DNA of 64,000 bases from Chrysomallon squamiferum (GCA_012295275.1 CM022669.1:15891172-15955171); one strand, 5' to 3'. Numbered from the stretch's first letter, positions 1-12,725 are shown. The notes: generated by a model not told the origin, from the sequence alone. Translations and numbers: made by a program.

Positions 1-566
<566 letters not shown>

Positions 567-823
567 CCTGTAAGTGCCTGTATGTAAAACGGCTGTGATC
601 GAATGCCAGTAATGGCCGTGTCTTCCACTTTTCTCAACCACTGTTCTTGGCGTCCCATCCTTCGATTCCGCGATCAGTTTCAAGCTGCCAATGTTGGCTC
701 CGTTCATGTAGTAGGAAAAAGTTAATCTTGTGGGCAGTGATACAACGACATATGGGGTCACAAGACTGGCTACCCACGAACTGTTAGGAGCATCACCACC
801 TTGGATGTACGCGAAGTATCCCT
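567..823 (-). CDS. MAM-domain protein, exon 4 (middle of MAM domain; 3' border uncertain)
   Basis: Continues the MAM domain from exon 3: KGYFAYIQGGDAPNSSW, then a stretch ending LTFSYYMNGANIGSLKL and finally YWHSITAVL, the beta strands of the jelly-roll. The acceptor CTTTTAG| at 824 is clear and the phase fits. The 3' border is less sure: GT at 566 (ACAGG|GTTGGT) would end the exon in phase 0 after TYR, just where the family's VxFEAxRG strand should follow. That strand and the closing DIALDD motif are not found in 1-566, so the next exon must lie beyond the window. About 163 residues of the protein are visible. What else it carries (other MAM, LDLa or protease domains, a membrane anchor) cannot be seen. 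Confidence 0.83.
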
Positions 824-840
824 CTAAAAGAACATGATTA

Positions 841-912
841 TATTATTGTTATTATTATTACTACTACTACTACTACTACTACTACTATTATTATTATTAT
901 TATTATTATTAT
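841..912. repeat. (ATT)n/(CTA)n trinucleotide repeat
   Basis: Compound ATT and CTA units. The array begins about 18 nt upstream, in the sense direction, of the MAM exon 4 acceptor. Confidence 0.95.
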
Positions 913-1100
913 AAACAGATGCTTATATTTTCTTAAACATAATTAAAGTATTTTGATATGTACAAGCTATCTGTGTGTGTTAGTGTGATTTGTTTGCCTG
1001 TATGTATGTGTGTAAACGAGAGACTGTGAGAAAAAGAGAGGGTGAGAGATAAAGAGATAAAGAAAGATAAAGAAGGACCAGAAAAATGCACACACATATA

Positions 1101-1212
<112 letters not shown>

Positions 1213-1229
1213 TAATAATCTTGGCATAC

Positions 1230-1370
1230 TTCCAGTAGTGTGGTCGTTGAGTGGACCTGAAGTTGCGTCACGTGTTCCGTTGTTTGATCGTCGCCATTTG
1301 AAATCAGCAGTGATGTCGTTGTACCACGAGCAAAACCCAGACTCAAATGTACACGAAATATCCACATTAC
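1230..1370 (-). CDS. MAM-domain protein, exon 3 (N-terminal MAM half)
   Basis: This 141-nt exon, phase 1 at both ends, encodes the first part of a MAM domain (meprin/A5/receptor tyrosine phosphatase mu). The diagnostic opening CTFESGFCSWYND is present, with the two early cysteines at about residues 37 and 44 of the assembled protein, then FKWRR and the conserved NDHTTG turn. One N-glycosylation sequon (NGT) is visible. MAM domains are extracellular adhesion or dimerisation modules. The acceptor is a weak AT-rich AAAAG|GT, abutted by a (AAT)n/(AAC)n repeat; the donor is GGAA|GTATGC at 1229. Joining to exon 4 restores HTTGKGYFAYI, which matches the family pattern and supports both splice choices. 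Confidence 0.88.
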
Positions 1371-1374
1371 CTTT

Positions 1375-1376
<2 letters not shown>

Positions 1377-1409
<33 letters not shown>

Positions 1410-1431
1410 CAACAACAACAACAACAACAAC

Positions 1432-1465
<34 letters not shown>
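1377..1465. repeat. (AAT)n-(AAC)n-(AAT)n compound repeat
   Basis: Compound trinucleotide array only about 6 nt from the exon 3 acceptor. It takes the place of a normal polypyrimidine tract: the sense strand reads TTG and ATT units. Confidence 0.96.
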
Positions 1466-1469
<4 letters not shown>

Positions 1470-2683
1470 TGTTGATGATGATGATGATGTTGTTTTCGTC
1501 CATTCATTCGCTAATAACCATAATAGCGATGATGATCATGATAATATCAAATGTTACATTTGTTACTATTATTTTAAATTATTATTATCATTACAGTTAT
1601 TGATATTACTGAAAGAATGAACGAATGAAAGGCTCTGATGTTTAATAGAATGTCCATAATTATATGATGTTATCGACAACTTGGCTGTTTCACTTAGAAT
1701 ATCGTTAAAATCGACTCATTCATTCTTTAAATAAACTTATCAAAATGAAATGTTCAAAACGGAAACTAAAGTTTGTCCTGAGAATTTCGGTAACACACAC
1801 ACATATATATATATATATTATGGCTTAAAATATCTGCTGGTCAGCATTGAAGAATTTTTGGTCAGTGCAATACATTTCTGGTAATAGCCGCTGGACAGCT
1901 AAAAGTCATTTTTAGATTTTAGATATCGTTCTGTGTAAACCATTGCAAGAACAGTTAGTGAATGAAGAAAAATATATTGTTGTGTATATCCTTTGGCCAT
2001 TGTGAAAAAGACACTAATAATAGTCATGGGGCAGTGAAAAACATAGCCCGTGAACACAGAGGTTGGTCTTTAAAAGAAAATGATAAACGTTAGTATTAGC
2101 AGTTGCTGATATAAATACTATTAATTCATATATAGCCGGTGGTCATGTAAAATGTATAATAATAATAAAAGCATCGTTGCTTATAGCCGGTGGTCAGTCT
2201 GGTACAGCATGCTATCTCCATTACTGACTGTTTGCCTCTAGTTAATGGTTCAACACATTTGTCAGAGAGAGAGTAAACAAAATATAAAACTTATAAATAT
2301 TTGTTCTTGAAATAATCAATCTACGCCTTTTTCTTCTTACTGTCGTCGTTATTATGTGTTCGGCAACTTTGAAAAGATATTTGAAATGATGAACTTTTGA
2401 AAAATGAATCAAGCGTTGTCTGGTGTTTGTCAGTTGTTTGAAAAACAGAAATTAGTTTTGAAAAGAACGTTTGTGAATCTTAGCAAATCTAATAAGTATA
2501 GTTCTAAAATATCACAAGAAAAAAAGAATATGACATAATCTGTAAAACATAACTATATACTGTCTTCCTTCCTTTCTTTCTTTTTTTCACATTTTGTTTT
2601 CGTTTTATTGTTGTTTTTTGTTTGTTTATTTATTCGTTTATGTGTTTGTTTGTTTGTTTTTAAAGTGAATTAACAGTTCTTAC
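1466..2683. other. MAM-gene intron 2, mostly unique AT-rich DNA
   Basis: No exon or RNA gene recognised. The region contains a GAT run at 1471-1488 and an (AC)n/(AT)n run near 1793-1820. Three short motifs resembling 'atagccggtggtca' recur near 1886, 2133 and 2183, suggesting an old diverged repeat. Confidence 0.5.
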
Positions 2684-2713
2684 CTTGGTTATGAGCAGCA
2701 GGTGCTGATATAC
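2684..2713 (-). CDS. MAM-domain protein, exon 2 (30-nt microexon)
   Basis: A 30-nt exon between a good acceptor (TTTAATTTCAG at 2714 upward) and a good donor (CAAG|GTAAGAAC at 2683). Both borders are phase 1, so it inserts ten residues (ending the signal peptide and adding APAAHNQ) without shifting the frame. Its symmetry means skipping would still give an in-frame protein. The call rests on two consensus splice sites at the expected spacing and the clean phase fit with exons 1 and 3. It has no domain content of its own. RNA data would settle whether it is constitutive or alternative. Confidence 0.7.
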
Positions 2714-2825
2714 CTGAAATTAAATAATATCATCATTGTTAGTTTGATTTACCTTATAAATAGCTTAATGTTACCTTGCTTCTGCAGTAAAATGTATTTT
2801 AATACGATCATTATATTTATCTACT

Positions 2826-2995
2826 ATCATCATCATCATCATCATCATCGTCGGTAGCAGCAGTATGATTCATCCGCATCATCATCATCATCATCATCAT
2901 ATTCTTCTTCTTCTTGTTATTATTATTTTTATTATTTTTACTACTACTACTACTACTGCTGCTGCTGCTACTACTACTACTACTACAGCTACGAC
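2826..2995. repeat. Clustered (CAT)n, (TTC)n, (CTA)n/(CTG)n repeats
   Basis: Several short trinucleotide runs in succession within the intron between MAM exons 1 and 2. Confidence 0.93.
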
Positions 2996-3188
2996 TGTTG
3001 TTGATGTTATTATATTATTTATTATTTTTGGATGTTGTTGTCATCGTTATTGTTGTATTTCTGTGACTGTTTCTCTTCAAGGTGGTTTTTGTCAAAGATA
3101 CCTAATTTAATGAAAACACACAAAAAATAAACACCACCGAATCGATAGAAGTAAATAGTTAACAACAACAAGAACACCATCAATAACA

Positions 3189-3204
3189 ACAACAATAATA
3201 ACAA

Positions 3205-3257
<53 letters not shown>

Positions 3258-3388
3258 CAAAAAGAACACCAGCAATAACAACAACAAAACTGAGCAATCG
3301 AAATAATAACGACAACAACAACAACAACAACAACAATAATAATAATAATAATAATAATAATGATGATGATGATGATGATGGTGATGAA
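3189..3388. repeat. (AAT)n/(AAC)n/(GAT)n compound repeat
   Basis: Alternating AAT, AAC and GAT runs, ending about 20 nt from the exon 1 donor. Confidence 0.95.
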
Positions 3389-3408
3389 TAAAGCTGATAT
3401 TCACTTAC

Positions 3409-3469
3409 CAATATCACAAAAGTTTATCAACAAAAATAAAATAAAACAGTATCCTGCAATGTTTGTCAT
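3409..3469 (-). CDS. MAM-domain protein, exon 1 (signal peptide)
   Basis: First coding exon of a minus-strand gene that leaves the window on the left. The ATG lies at 3469-3467 and encodes a short polar start followed by a hydrophobic stretch (GYCFILFLLINFC), a typical secretory signal peptide. The exon is 61 nt (20 codons plus 1 nt) and ends ATTG|GTAAGT, a strong donor at 3408, leaving phase 1. Joined to exon 2 the sequence reads CDIGISAPAAHNQ, with a likely signal-peptidase site near ISA/PAA. The protein should therefore enter the secretory pathway and be secreted or membrane-anchored. No transcript evidence is available. The start is chosen because the frame fits the downstream exons and the Met directly precedes the hydrophobic core. 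A (AAT)n/(GAT)n tract begins about 20 nt inside the intron. Confidence 0.82.
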
Positions 3470-3922
3470 CTTGTCTGTGAATCAGCACAAAAATGATTTC
3501 TGACGTTTTCACACTTAAAAAGACACGTACAAAAAAAAAAAAAAAAAAAAACAAGACAACTTGTTAAAAGATGAAATATTTGCTATCTTAACACAAAAGA
3601 TAAACATTGATTGACATCTGTTGTTGATATTAACATAGTTGTTCTGCTTTCAAGGTCAGTATATATCTAAGAGAGAAGACTGTGATATCATGAACTCTAG
3701 CAAAACACAACTGCTACTACTACTACGACTACTACGACGACAATGAATTGCATTAAGGCATTAATAATGTAAATTTATAGCGTATGCAAAGAAATATTGA
3801 GAAATGTTTTAGTGTGCGTACGACGAACTAAGAAACGTTGCTCTAGTCAGGTACAGATTTTAGCAAGTTAAAGTATCATAGATGCAAAGTAGTAAGAAGA
3901 AGAACGAAATGACATAACTATA

Positions 3923-3925
<3 letters not shown>
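3470..3925. other. Upstream of MAM start; no gene seen
   Basis: Probably holds the 5' UTR and promoter-proximal DNA of the minus-strand MAM gene. It contains a poly-A run at 3531-3551. I do not recognise a TATA box or initiator with confidence. Confidence 0.4.
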
Positions 3926-4004
<79 letters not shown>

Positions 4005-4111
4005 CCAAAAAAAAAAAAAAAAATGGCTTAGAGAAAAAATAAATATATTTTATATTAAAAAGTGTAACAGCAACTACACACAAAAACAACAATAACAACG
4101 ACAACAAAAAA

Positions 4112-4148
<37 letters not shown>

Positions 4149-4334
4149 CATTAAAAATAAAAATAAAAATAAAATAAAATAAATAAATAAATAAAAAATG
4201 GCTTAGCGAAAAAATAAATATATTTTATATTTAAAAGTAAAACAGCAACTACACACAAAAACAACAACAACAACAACAACAACAACAATAATAATAATAA
4301 TAATAAGAAGAAGAAGAAGAAGAAGAAGAAGAAT
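3926..4334. repeat. Microsatellite block with a duplicated ~175-bp unit
   Basis: (AAT)n at 3926-4002 and 4112-4146, and (CAA)n-(AAT)n-(AAG)n at 4261-4334. Between them, unique sequence starting 'atggctta' at 4023 recurs nearly unchanged at 4198, about 175 bp apart, each followed by 'cagcaactacacac' and a CAA run. This is a local tandem duplication. Confidence 0.92.
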
Positions 4335-4446
4335 GTTTAAAAATTAAAAAAAAGAATGAAAATAAAATTATATATTAAAGGAAGTTTATTATTTCAACAC
4401 GCTTTCTAGACATTTTAATTTTAATCATAATTTTAATTTTAATTTT

Positions 4447-4447
4447 A

Positions 4448-4506
<59 letters not shown>

Positions 4507-4512
4507 TACTAT
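4447..4512. repeat. (ATT)n microsatellite
   Basis: About 20 ATT units, ending in an ACT variant. Confidence 0.95.
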
Positions 4513-5039
4513 TATTTGTTCTTTGATTCTACGACCGTCTGTCGCTAACTCAGCATTTAGATTTATTTTCAGATGCTTTCGACGACGTCTCTGCGGGAGA
4601 CTTGTTGGATCTGGCTATAAGCGATTAGATCTCACAGTTACACCGAAACCTCGGCTCCACAGTCTGCGTACTCAGCGAGAAATTACTGTCTTTTCTCTAT
4701 TTAGCCAGTTCAAAATAGTCGTTTTTTTCTATCTTAATGTCTGCGTGAGAGAATATAGCGTCTGGTGACTAGCAATTTAAGAGATACACAGACTGCGTGT
4801 TGCGGGTTGCGGGTTGCGCTGGCCTTTTCGTTCTGGTCTCCGTCTGCAAGCAACAGCGAGAAGACGACGTCTTGTTTTGATGTATCACCGCTAGTATTAA
4901 TTAACTGTGTATCTCTGATACACCGCTCAAACACCCAACCGTTCTCAGTCACCGGCCATATCGTTTTTCTCTGTGTAATATAGCAATACATCATCTAATA
5001 TGGACTTTTCTTCATTTGAAAAGAGAGAAGAGGGAGAGG

Positions 5040-5046
<7 letters not shown>
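4513..5046. other. Relatively GC-rich unique segment with a 12-bp inverted repeat
   Basis: Richer in CpG than its surroundings. AGAGATACACAG (4780-4791) is mirrored by CTGTGTATCTCT (4905-4916), giving 12-bp arms 113 bp apart and enclosing a GC-rich core with a doubled 'gcgggttgcgggttgcg'. It could be a small MITE-like element or part of the MAM-gene promoter. Open frames of 72-86 codons cross it on both strands, but none looks like a known protein. Confidence 0.35.

Positions 5047-5129
<83 letters not shown>
5047..5129. repeat. (GA)n microsatellite
   Basis: Pure GA run followed by GACA and GAA variants to about 5170. Confidence 0.97.
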
Positions 5130-5137
<8 letters not shown>

Positions 5138-5344
5138 AGAAGAGAGGGAGAAAAAAGAGAGAGACAGAGAGGTATGAGAAGGAAAGAATGAAATGGAAAA
5201 CGTATGATAGACAGTATTGTCGTGATAAGCGAAACGTGAAAGAATGAAATCAATAGCGTTTATGCTTGAGAGAGAATGATAACTAAAATGATTAGCGAGA
5301 CCAAGAGACACACCAAGAAATCGACATAGAGAGGAAGATAAAGA

Positions 5345-6019
<675 letters not shown>

Positions 6020-6021
6020 AC

Positions 6022-6086
<65 letters not shown>
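6020..6086. repeat. (AC)n microsatellite
   Basis: Pure AC run of about 66 bp. Confidence 0.97.
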
Positions 6087-6088
<2 letters not shown>

Positions 6089-6978
6089 ATAACCTTTTAT
6101 CAAGAAATTAATTTCTGATAAAAGTTTTGGAGTGAAACATTATCTATTTTTATTCTCTATGTGGACAGAGCACTTGCAATAATCTAGAGTGTCGTTTCCG
6201 TTCATTTGAGTTTATCTAAATCCTTTAATAACATCCTGTTTGGCCGGCAAAAACAAATCTGCTAAAGTAGATTTTGTGAAAACTGATATCTGTAAAAAAA
6301 AAATATAACTATATAAATTTAGAAATACAAGAAAGTCCTGATCTCTTTCATATGTAGGTGAGGTTTATCTAAATGTACTTTTATAACACTATAACAGTAT
6401 ACTGCGCCTAATCATGAACGAAAAGATTAAAAGAAAAATTAAAACTCATTTTTTTTACCCTTAGGACAATAAAAACCGGAACAAAGAAAGACAGATAAAA
6501 AAAAAAAAAAAAAAAAAAATTCTTTCACGCCAACTGTTTACAAAACTGTGACATATAAGTTTATCCTTTTAAAACAGAAGGTTAATGAATTTATCGAGAG
6601 AGACAGCGACATTCTGTTTTATTCCAATACTATTGATTATCCCGATATATATATATAAATATATATATATATTACATCTGAATAAATTCCATACACTTTT
6701 ATCTAGCACCTGATATGTTATGTTACAATCGTGTTTCTGCTTGTTCATTTTCGTTCAAAGAAATAATCTGATTGTTGGGCGATTGTCCGATGATTACCGA
6801 AGCAAATGGTTCAGAGATGAAATCATCTTGTTGCGTTCATTAGGCTAGCAACCTTCGACTGCTGCAGAATGCCTGTGATATGAGATTTCTTTTATTATGG
6901 ACATGAGAACATGCAAAGAAATAAATGTGTACGCCCGGAGTGTTACGCACAGACCTGTAGCTATGGGAGTCCTCTGCG
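6087..6978. other. Intergenic, no gene seen
   Basis: Unique AT-rich DNA with a poly-A run at 6497-6519 and an (AT)n run at 6645-6671. Nothing coding recognised. Confidence 0.5.
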
Positions 6979-7016
<38 letters not shown>

Positions 7017-7340
7017 GTATAAATAAATAAATAAATAAAATATCAATAGTAGTTGATATTAATAATAAATGATGTGAGATGATGATGATGATAATAATAA
7101 ATGAGTATAAATAAATAAATAAAATAGTAATAATAATAGTAATAATAATAATGATGAAGATAATGATAATGATGATGATAATAGTAGTAGTTCTTGTAGT
7201 AGTAGTAGTAGTAGTAGTAGTAGTAACAATATATAATAATTTGATAATTGTATTAATTTCAAATTGTTTTAGGGTCTCAATTTTTTATTTTAACAGCAAT
7301 AATAATAACGATGATAATAATAGTAGTAGTAACAGTAGAA
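6979..7340. repeat. (AAT)n, (AAAT)n, (GAT)n and (AGT)n repeat cluster
   Basis: Interrupted runs: AAT 6979-7012, AAAT 7018-7038, GAT 7078-7092, AGT 7184-7224, then AAT/AGT to about 7340. Confidence 0.93.
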
Positions 7341-8227
7341 GTAATAAATAAAAAAATTAAAGAAAAGAAATAAAATATCTTATGCATTTTAATAACTATA
7401 ACAATTTCAAATTATCTTCAAATCTCAAAACGTTTCTTCTTCCATTCCATTCAAACTGGTTAGTACATATATATGACCCTGCGATAAACGCGACATCAAG
7501 CTGGAAAATGTGCGCGCGCATGCGAGTTAACCATAATCTGAACCCCTCTCCATCAACATTCGTTTTTATCAACGTAATTCGAGTGAGCTTTGCGTTTGAT
7601 CTTTATGATGTTGGAAACCACTATTACCATTAACCCATTTTTGTCTATTACTGAGAATGCTTAATTTGTCTTAACTTGAGTAACCACGTCTCTGTCACGC
7701 ACGCTAAAGCAAACAGAAACACAATACTCTTTTATTTTCCTTGTGACTGTTAACAAATCTTCTTTTTTTTTGGTTTCTGCGAAAATGGTCGACATTTCTT
7801 TTGTTTCTTCTTTATTCTGTGTTTAATTTAAAGTCTCTGTGACCTATATATATTTTTGTTCTTTTGTTTTAAGGTTTCTGGTTTGCTTCCGTTAATTTTT
7901 AATTTTTATTTCGTTCTTGATTTGTTTGTTCTTTTAGTTTTTCGTTCTTTATGTTTTAACTGATATCTTGTTTCTTCATTCCGTTAATTTTTATTTTTAT
8001 TTTGTTTTTGATTCGTTTGTTGCTTTATTTTTTCGTTCTTTATGTTTTAACTGTCTTCTTGTTTCTTCATTCCGTTTCTTCTCTCATTTCTTTTGCTCCT
8101 TTAATTCGTTTTATTTCATTTTATATAGCTATTCATTTTCATTTCTTTATTTGTTTAGTTATATTTCACTTTAGCATAAAACGTTTTAAAAAATGTAAAT
8201 AAAAAATAAAACAAATAACGATAATGA
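7341..8227. other. Intergenic; CpG-rich spot and T-rich stretch
   Basis: A small CpG-rich spot at 7511-7526 carries GCGCATGCGAG, close to the NRF1-type motif. From about 7750 to 8160 the DNA is T-rich, with diverged repeated phrases such as 'ttcattccgtt' and 'tcgttctttatgttttaactg' (7944 and 8034). No gene recognised. Confidence 0.45.
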
Positions 8228-8246
8228 TGATAATAATGATGATAAC

Positions 8247-8311
<65 letters not shown>
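8228..8311. repeat. (AAT)n microsatellite
   Basis: AAT/GAT units merging into a pure AAT run. Confidence 0.95.
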
Positions 8312-8312
<1 letters not shown>

Positions 8313-9655
8313 GCAAATAAATACAAATTAATTTTAGCTTGGCAAATATAACCATTTAACTGCTACTTCCCGAAATAATCCAGGCGCTTTTAAATGAATT
8401 TATATATATAAAAAAATTCAGTTATATGGTTATTATGCCTCTTTTTCCACCACGCAAATTAACTCAAACACTCATAAACACTGAGTTAAAAAAAACTTGG
8501 CATCGTTTGTCATCGCTCGATGTACATGGTTACCTTAACGTTTAGAAAAAAAAAAAAAACCTGAAGGAGATAAAATATATAGAAATATAGGAAGATAAGA
8601 AAGAAAAAAAGATAGACAAAAAGTAACGGAAGAGATAAAAAGAGATAAATTATAAAAACCGAGATTGTTAATATAAGATGACACTTTTTAGACGGAAAAA
8701 AGTGATTATATTCATAAAATGGTGAAAAAAAAAGACATTATATCATTAATATTTCTCACGAATTAAACTGCAGTTACTGTTTCTAATGTCAAGAGATCAA
8801 ATTTATTTTTCCATTAAAATCTTTAAAATATATGATTTTAATATCTTTTATGTTTTAAAAATATTAATCAAAATTACGTGGTTTTTTTTTTTTTTTGTTG
8901 TTGTTTTTGTTGTTTGGTTTATTTCATAAGATGTCATCCGTATTACTATTTCTCTATCGTCATCATTCTTATCATCATCATCGTCATTAAAATCCTATCA
9001 TCACTCTGTCTATTCTTGATTTCAGAATCTCCTTCTTTATTCTGTCAAACTGAAAACCATATTTTGTTTTTGTATCAATTTTTTTTTTCTGGTTTTCTTT
9101 TCATTTCTTATTTTTATCTTTTTCTTCTTTTTAGTGTTTTATTTATTTTGTATTTATTTTTTTTTTTCGTTAATTTTCAAATGATAGCAACAGCAATAAT
9201 AGCAACTCCAACGAAGATCTAATAGCGATAAAATGAAGAAAGTAATAATGATGATGATGATGATGACGATTATAATCGAATCAAACTGCTGAATAAATAG
9301 TAAAATTAAAAAAATAATAAATAAATAAATAAATAGAAAAATAAAAGTCTTTAACTTTTGAAACTCTAATCTTTCACAGTACGGTTATATCAAAAAGGAA
9401 TTACCCAGAGGTTATCAGGAAACATCTACGACGATTGAAAGAAGTGCAGATTCATATTTAATACTGGAAATGAAAAATGATTATTTTGTTGGGTTTTTAT
9501 TTATTTATTTACTTTTTCTGCTTTCATAACATCTAAATAGTATGAGGAATTAGAAGTTCTATAGATTGAAATAAAAAAAAGAAAAATAATAATAACTGAA
9601 ATAACAAAGGTAATGTAATAGCAACAATAATAAAAAGAATATCAAAGAGAGCACC

Positions 9656-9657
<2 letters not shown>
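8312..9657. other. Intergenic, no gene seen
   Basis: AT-rich DNA with A-rich and T-rich stretches, a short (GAT)n at 9248-9266 and (AAAT)n at 9316-9335. Confidence 0.5.
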
Positions 9658-9721
<64 letters not shown>

Positions 9722-9733
9722 AAGAAGAAGAAA
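9658..9733. repeat. (AAT)n-(AAG)n compound repeat
   Basis: AAT run to about 9692 followed by a 40-bp GAA/AAG run. GAA/TTC runs are known triplex-forming sequences. Confidence 0.95.
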
Positions 9734-10489
9734 AGGAAGAACATGATGATTATGATGATGCAGAAGAGAAAATTATTAAAATTAAAATAAATAAATAAAT
9801 GAACGGTCAGTTTGTGTAATTTTATCATATAAAAATCTAAAATTGCGTCCCTTTTACAGATACTATTTGTAATTTTTCAGAATCGTCTTTTCCTTCTACT
9901 TTTGTTCCTGTACTCTTAAACAGGCTTCTTTTTCCCTTCTTATTTTATACCTGAAATATACTTTTTATCACATTCAAACATCCTAGCTTATCTTTTTCAT
10001 TCATTGGATTAACATACTGGACTCTCTTACTTCTCTTTTTTTCCTTCCATTCCTTTGTTGTAAAGACATTCTGTATAATTCTAAGATATGTTTTAAATTT
10101 CGTTACTGCTGGTGTTATAGAAACATTATATCTTTTTCATGGATACCATAGTTCATTCAAGAGTCCTTCTCTTATCAGTATTCTGCACTATCTCCGTATG
10201 TCTTCATCTCTTTGCAAATTGTTAATTCAGATATTTTTGAACACGGCTTCGCTTCAGATTTCAACTGGAAAGTTTCTTTGAAAAAGAGTGATTTAGATTC
10301 CAGTGTTTTCAGAATCAGTGCTTGGCTTCATTATCGAGACCGATTATCGAGATTGCAAGACAGTGATGAACCTCATAAAAATTGAATAAAGAACAAACAA
10401 AACGAAAGTAAGAAAATATAACAATACTGAATATAAAACTGATACAAAAGTACACAGAAATGGATTCGCTTATCGCCATTATTAGTAAT
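9734..10489. other. Intergenic, no gene seen
   Basis: Unique AT-rich sequence; no coding or RNA gene recognised on either strand. Confidence 0.5.
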
Positions 10490-10722
10490 GTTATTATTAC
10501 TATTATTATTATTATTATTGTTGTTGTTGTTGTTGTTGTTGTTGTTATTATTATTATTATTATTATTATCAATCAGAAGATGAATATAATTTACCAAAAG
10601 CACCACTACAGTCACCATATTATTTCTACAGCTACAGCCACAACAACAACAAATACAACAGCAGCTACTACTACTACTACTACTACAACTACTACAACAA
10701 CATTTACTACTACTACTACTAC
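10490..10722. repeat. (ATT)n/(GTT)n and (CTA)n/(CAA)n repeats
   Basis: ATT/GTT runs at 10490-10570 and CTA/ACA-type runs at 10627-10722. Frames through them (poly-N, poly-T, poly-I) are artefacts. Confidence 0.94.
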
Positions 10723-10915
10723 TCGGTATTACGACTATTACTACACACATTACAACCATGTATATTACTGTTGTTAGTGTTGCAGCAACAACAGCTCCAG
10801 TCACTGCCATTACTAGTATTACTACTACTAGATACTAAGGTTATTCATTTCTTTCTTAGTAGCTCTCACTACCAGGATAACATTCACCTGCTGTTCGCTC
10901 GCTCATTCGTACAAA

Positions 10916-10973
10916 CACAAACACACACACACACACAAACACACAAACACACTCACACACATGCTCACACACA

Positions 10974-11020
<47 letters not shown>

Positions 11021-11680
11021 TCACATACAAACACACACATACAAACACTCACATACAAACACTAACATACAAACACACACACAAACATACACATACAAAC
11101 ACACACACAAACACCCAGATACACACACATACAAACACACACAAACACACACACAAACACACACACACATACATACGCACACACACACAAACACACACAC
11201 AAACACACACACAAACACACACACATACAAACACACACACACAAACACACACACAAACACACATACAACCATATACACACAAACACACACACATACAAAC
11301 ACACACACAAACACACATACAAACACACACACAAACACACACACAAACACACACACACACAAACACACACACAAACAAACACATACAAACACACACAAAC
11401 AAACACACATACACACACACACACACACAAACATACATACAAACACACACACACAAACACACACATACAAACACACACACACATACAAAACACACAAACA
11501 CACACACACAAAACACACACACAAACACACACACAAACACACACATACAAACACACACACACAAACACACATACAAACACACACACACACAAACATACAT
11601 ACAAACACACACACAAACACACACATACAAACACACACACAAACACACATACAAACACACAAACACACACACACAAACAA

Positions 11681-11706
<26 letters not shown>
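10916..11706. repeat. ~790-bp (AC)n array with AAAC and ATAC variants
   Basis: The largest repeat in the window: almost purely A and C on the plus strand, with blocks of ACAC broken at irregular short intervals by AAAC or ATAC units. It remains open in several frames (poly-HT on the plus strand, poly-CV on the minus strand) only because of its composition. The interruptions suggest an old array rather than a fresh expansion. Confidence 0.98.
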
Positions 11707-11714
<8 letters not shown>

Positions 11715-11761
11715 CGGTTCACTTGTTTCAACTGAGGAGGTGGTATTTCAGTTGTGTTTTA

Positions 11762-11862
11762 TTTTTTTTTTTTTTTTATTATTATTATTAGTAGTAGTAG
11801 TAGTAGTAGTAGTATTTTTTGTTTTATATTATTTTATTTTATTTATTTATTTATTTTTTTGT
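11762..11862. repeat. Poly-T, (ATT)n/(AGT)n, (ATTT)n cluster
   Basis: A T run at 11761-11777, ATT/AGT units to about 11815, then TTTA units. Confidence 0.93.
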
Positions 11863-12013
11863 TCAACTAAGTGGATACACATCTGATTAATTTTTAGTTT
11901 TCATCATCCAGTTTTTTTGTATTATTTTCCGAGCTGCATTAACGCAGCCAGAAATATGGATTCCAAAGATTTACATTTATTCTGCATGGTTAAAAACAGA
12001 TGATTAATTTTTT

Positions 12014-12047
<34 letters not shown>

Positions 12048-12470
12048 CAAGAAAAGTATTTGGTCTTGAAAAATAAAAACTAATAAAAAAGAATGAATAA
12101 TAACAAAAACATAGATTTTGAAAAAATAACAGTAATAAATAAATGACAAGTGACGAGGAAATTTTTTTTTTTTTTTCATTTTTTAAGAATGAAAATGGTG
12201 AGAAATAGATGAAAAAGATACAAATCTAATCGTAACATGAAAAGTAACGTTAACGGTAACATAAGGAAAACTGGCTCAAGACTCATAATAAAAAAAATAT
12301 ATATATCATAGACGATAAAATTGCAAAGTAACAATAAACTAGACTTAATACCCTATATTCAAAGTGGATAGATATGACAATCTTGTTAATGATGATTTTG
12401 ATTTCACTATAGTTAAGGAATCGTAGCAAAAAAAAAAAATAATAATAAACAAAAATTTAAAAAAAGTAAA
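11863..12470. other. Intergenic; poly-T runs
   Basis: T runs at 12018-12044 and near 12163-12177. No gene recognised. Confidence 0.5.
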
Positions 12471-12506
12471 TACTACTACTACTACTACTTCTACTACAAC
12501 TACTAT

Positions 12507-12538
<32 letters not shown>

Positions 12539-12539
12539 A

Positions 12540-12570
<31 letters not shown>

Positions 12571-12572
12571 TC
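12471..12572. repeat. (CTA)n then (AAT)n repeat
   Basis: About 70 bp of CTA-type units followed by about 10 AAT units. Confidence 0.95.
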
Positions 12573-12651
12573 AAAAAATGATAATGGATTCCTAACTTAA
12601 TTGCTTAGTGGATATTATTAATATCATATTGATAGAACATTTTCCAACAAA

Positions 12652-12654
<3 letters not shown>

Positions 12655-12722
<68 letters not shown>
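12655..12722. repeat. (CT)n microsatellite
   Basis: One of only four CT-on-plus arrays in the window; the others at this scale read AG on plus. Confidence 0.97.

Positions 12723-12725
<3 letters not shown>

Noticed and set aside
10771-11886. 371-codon plus frame and long minus frames across the AC array
   Set aside because: Composition artefact: the AC-rich repeat contains no stop codons, giving poly-HT or poly-CV; the non-repeat ends have no recognisable protein.
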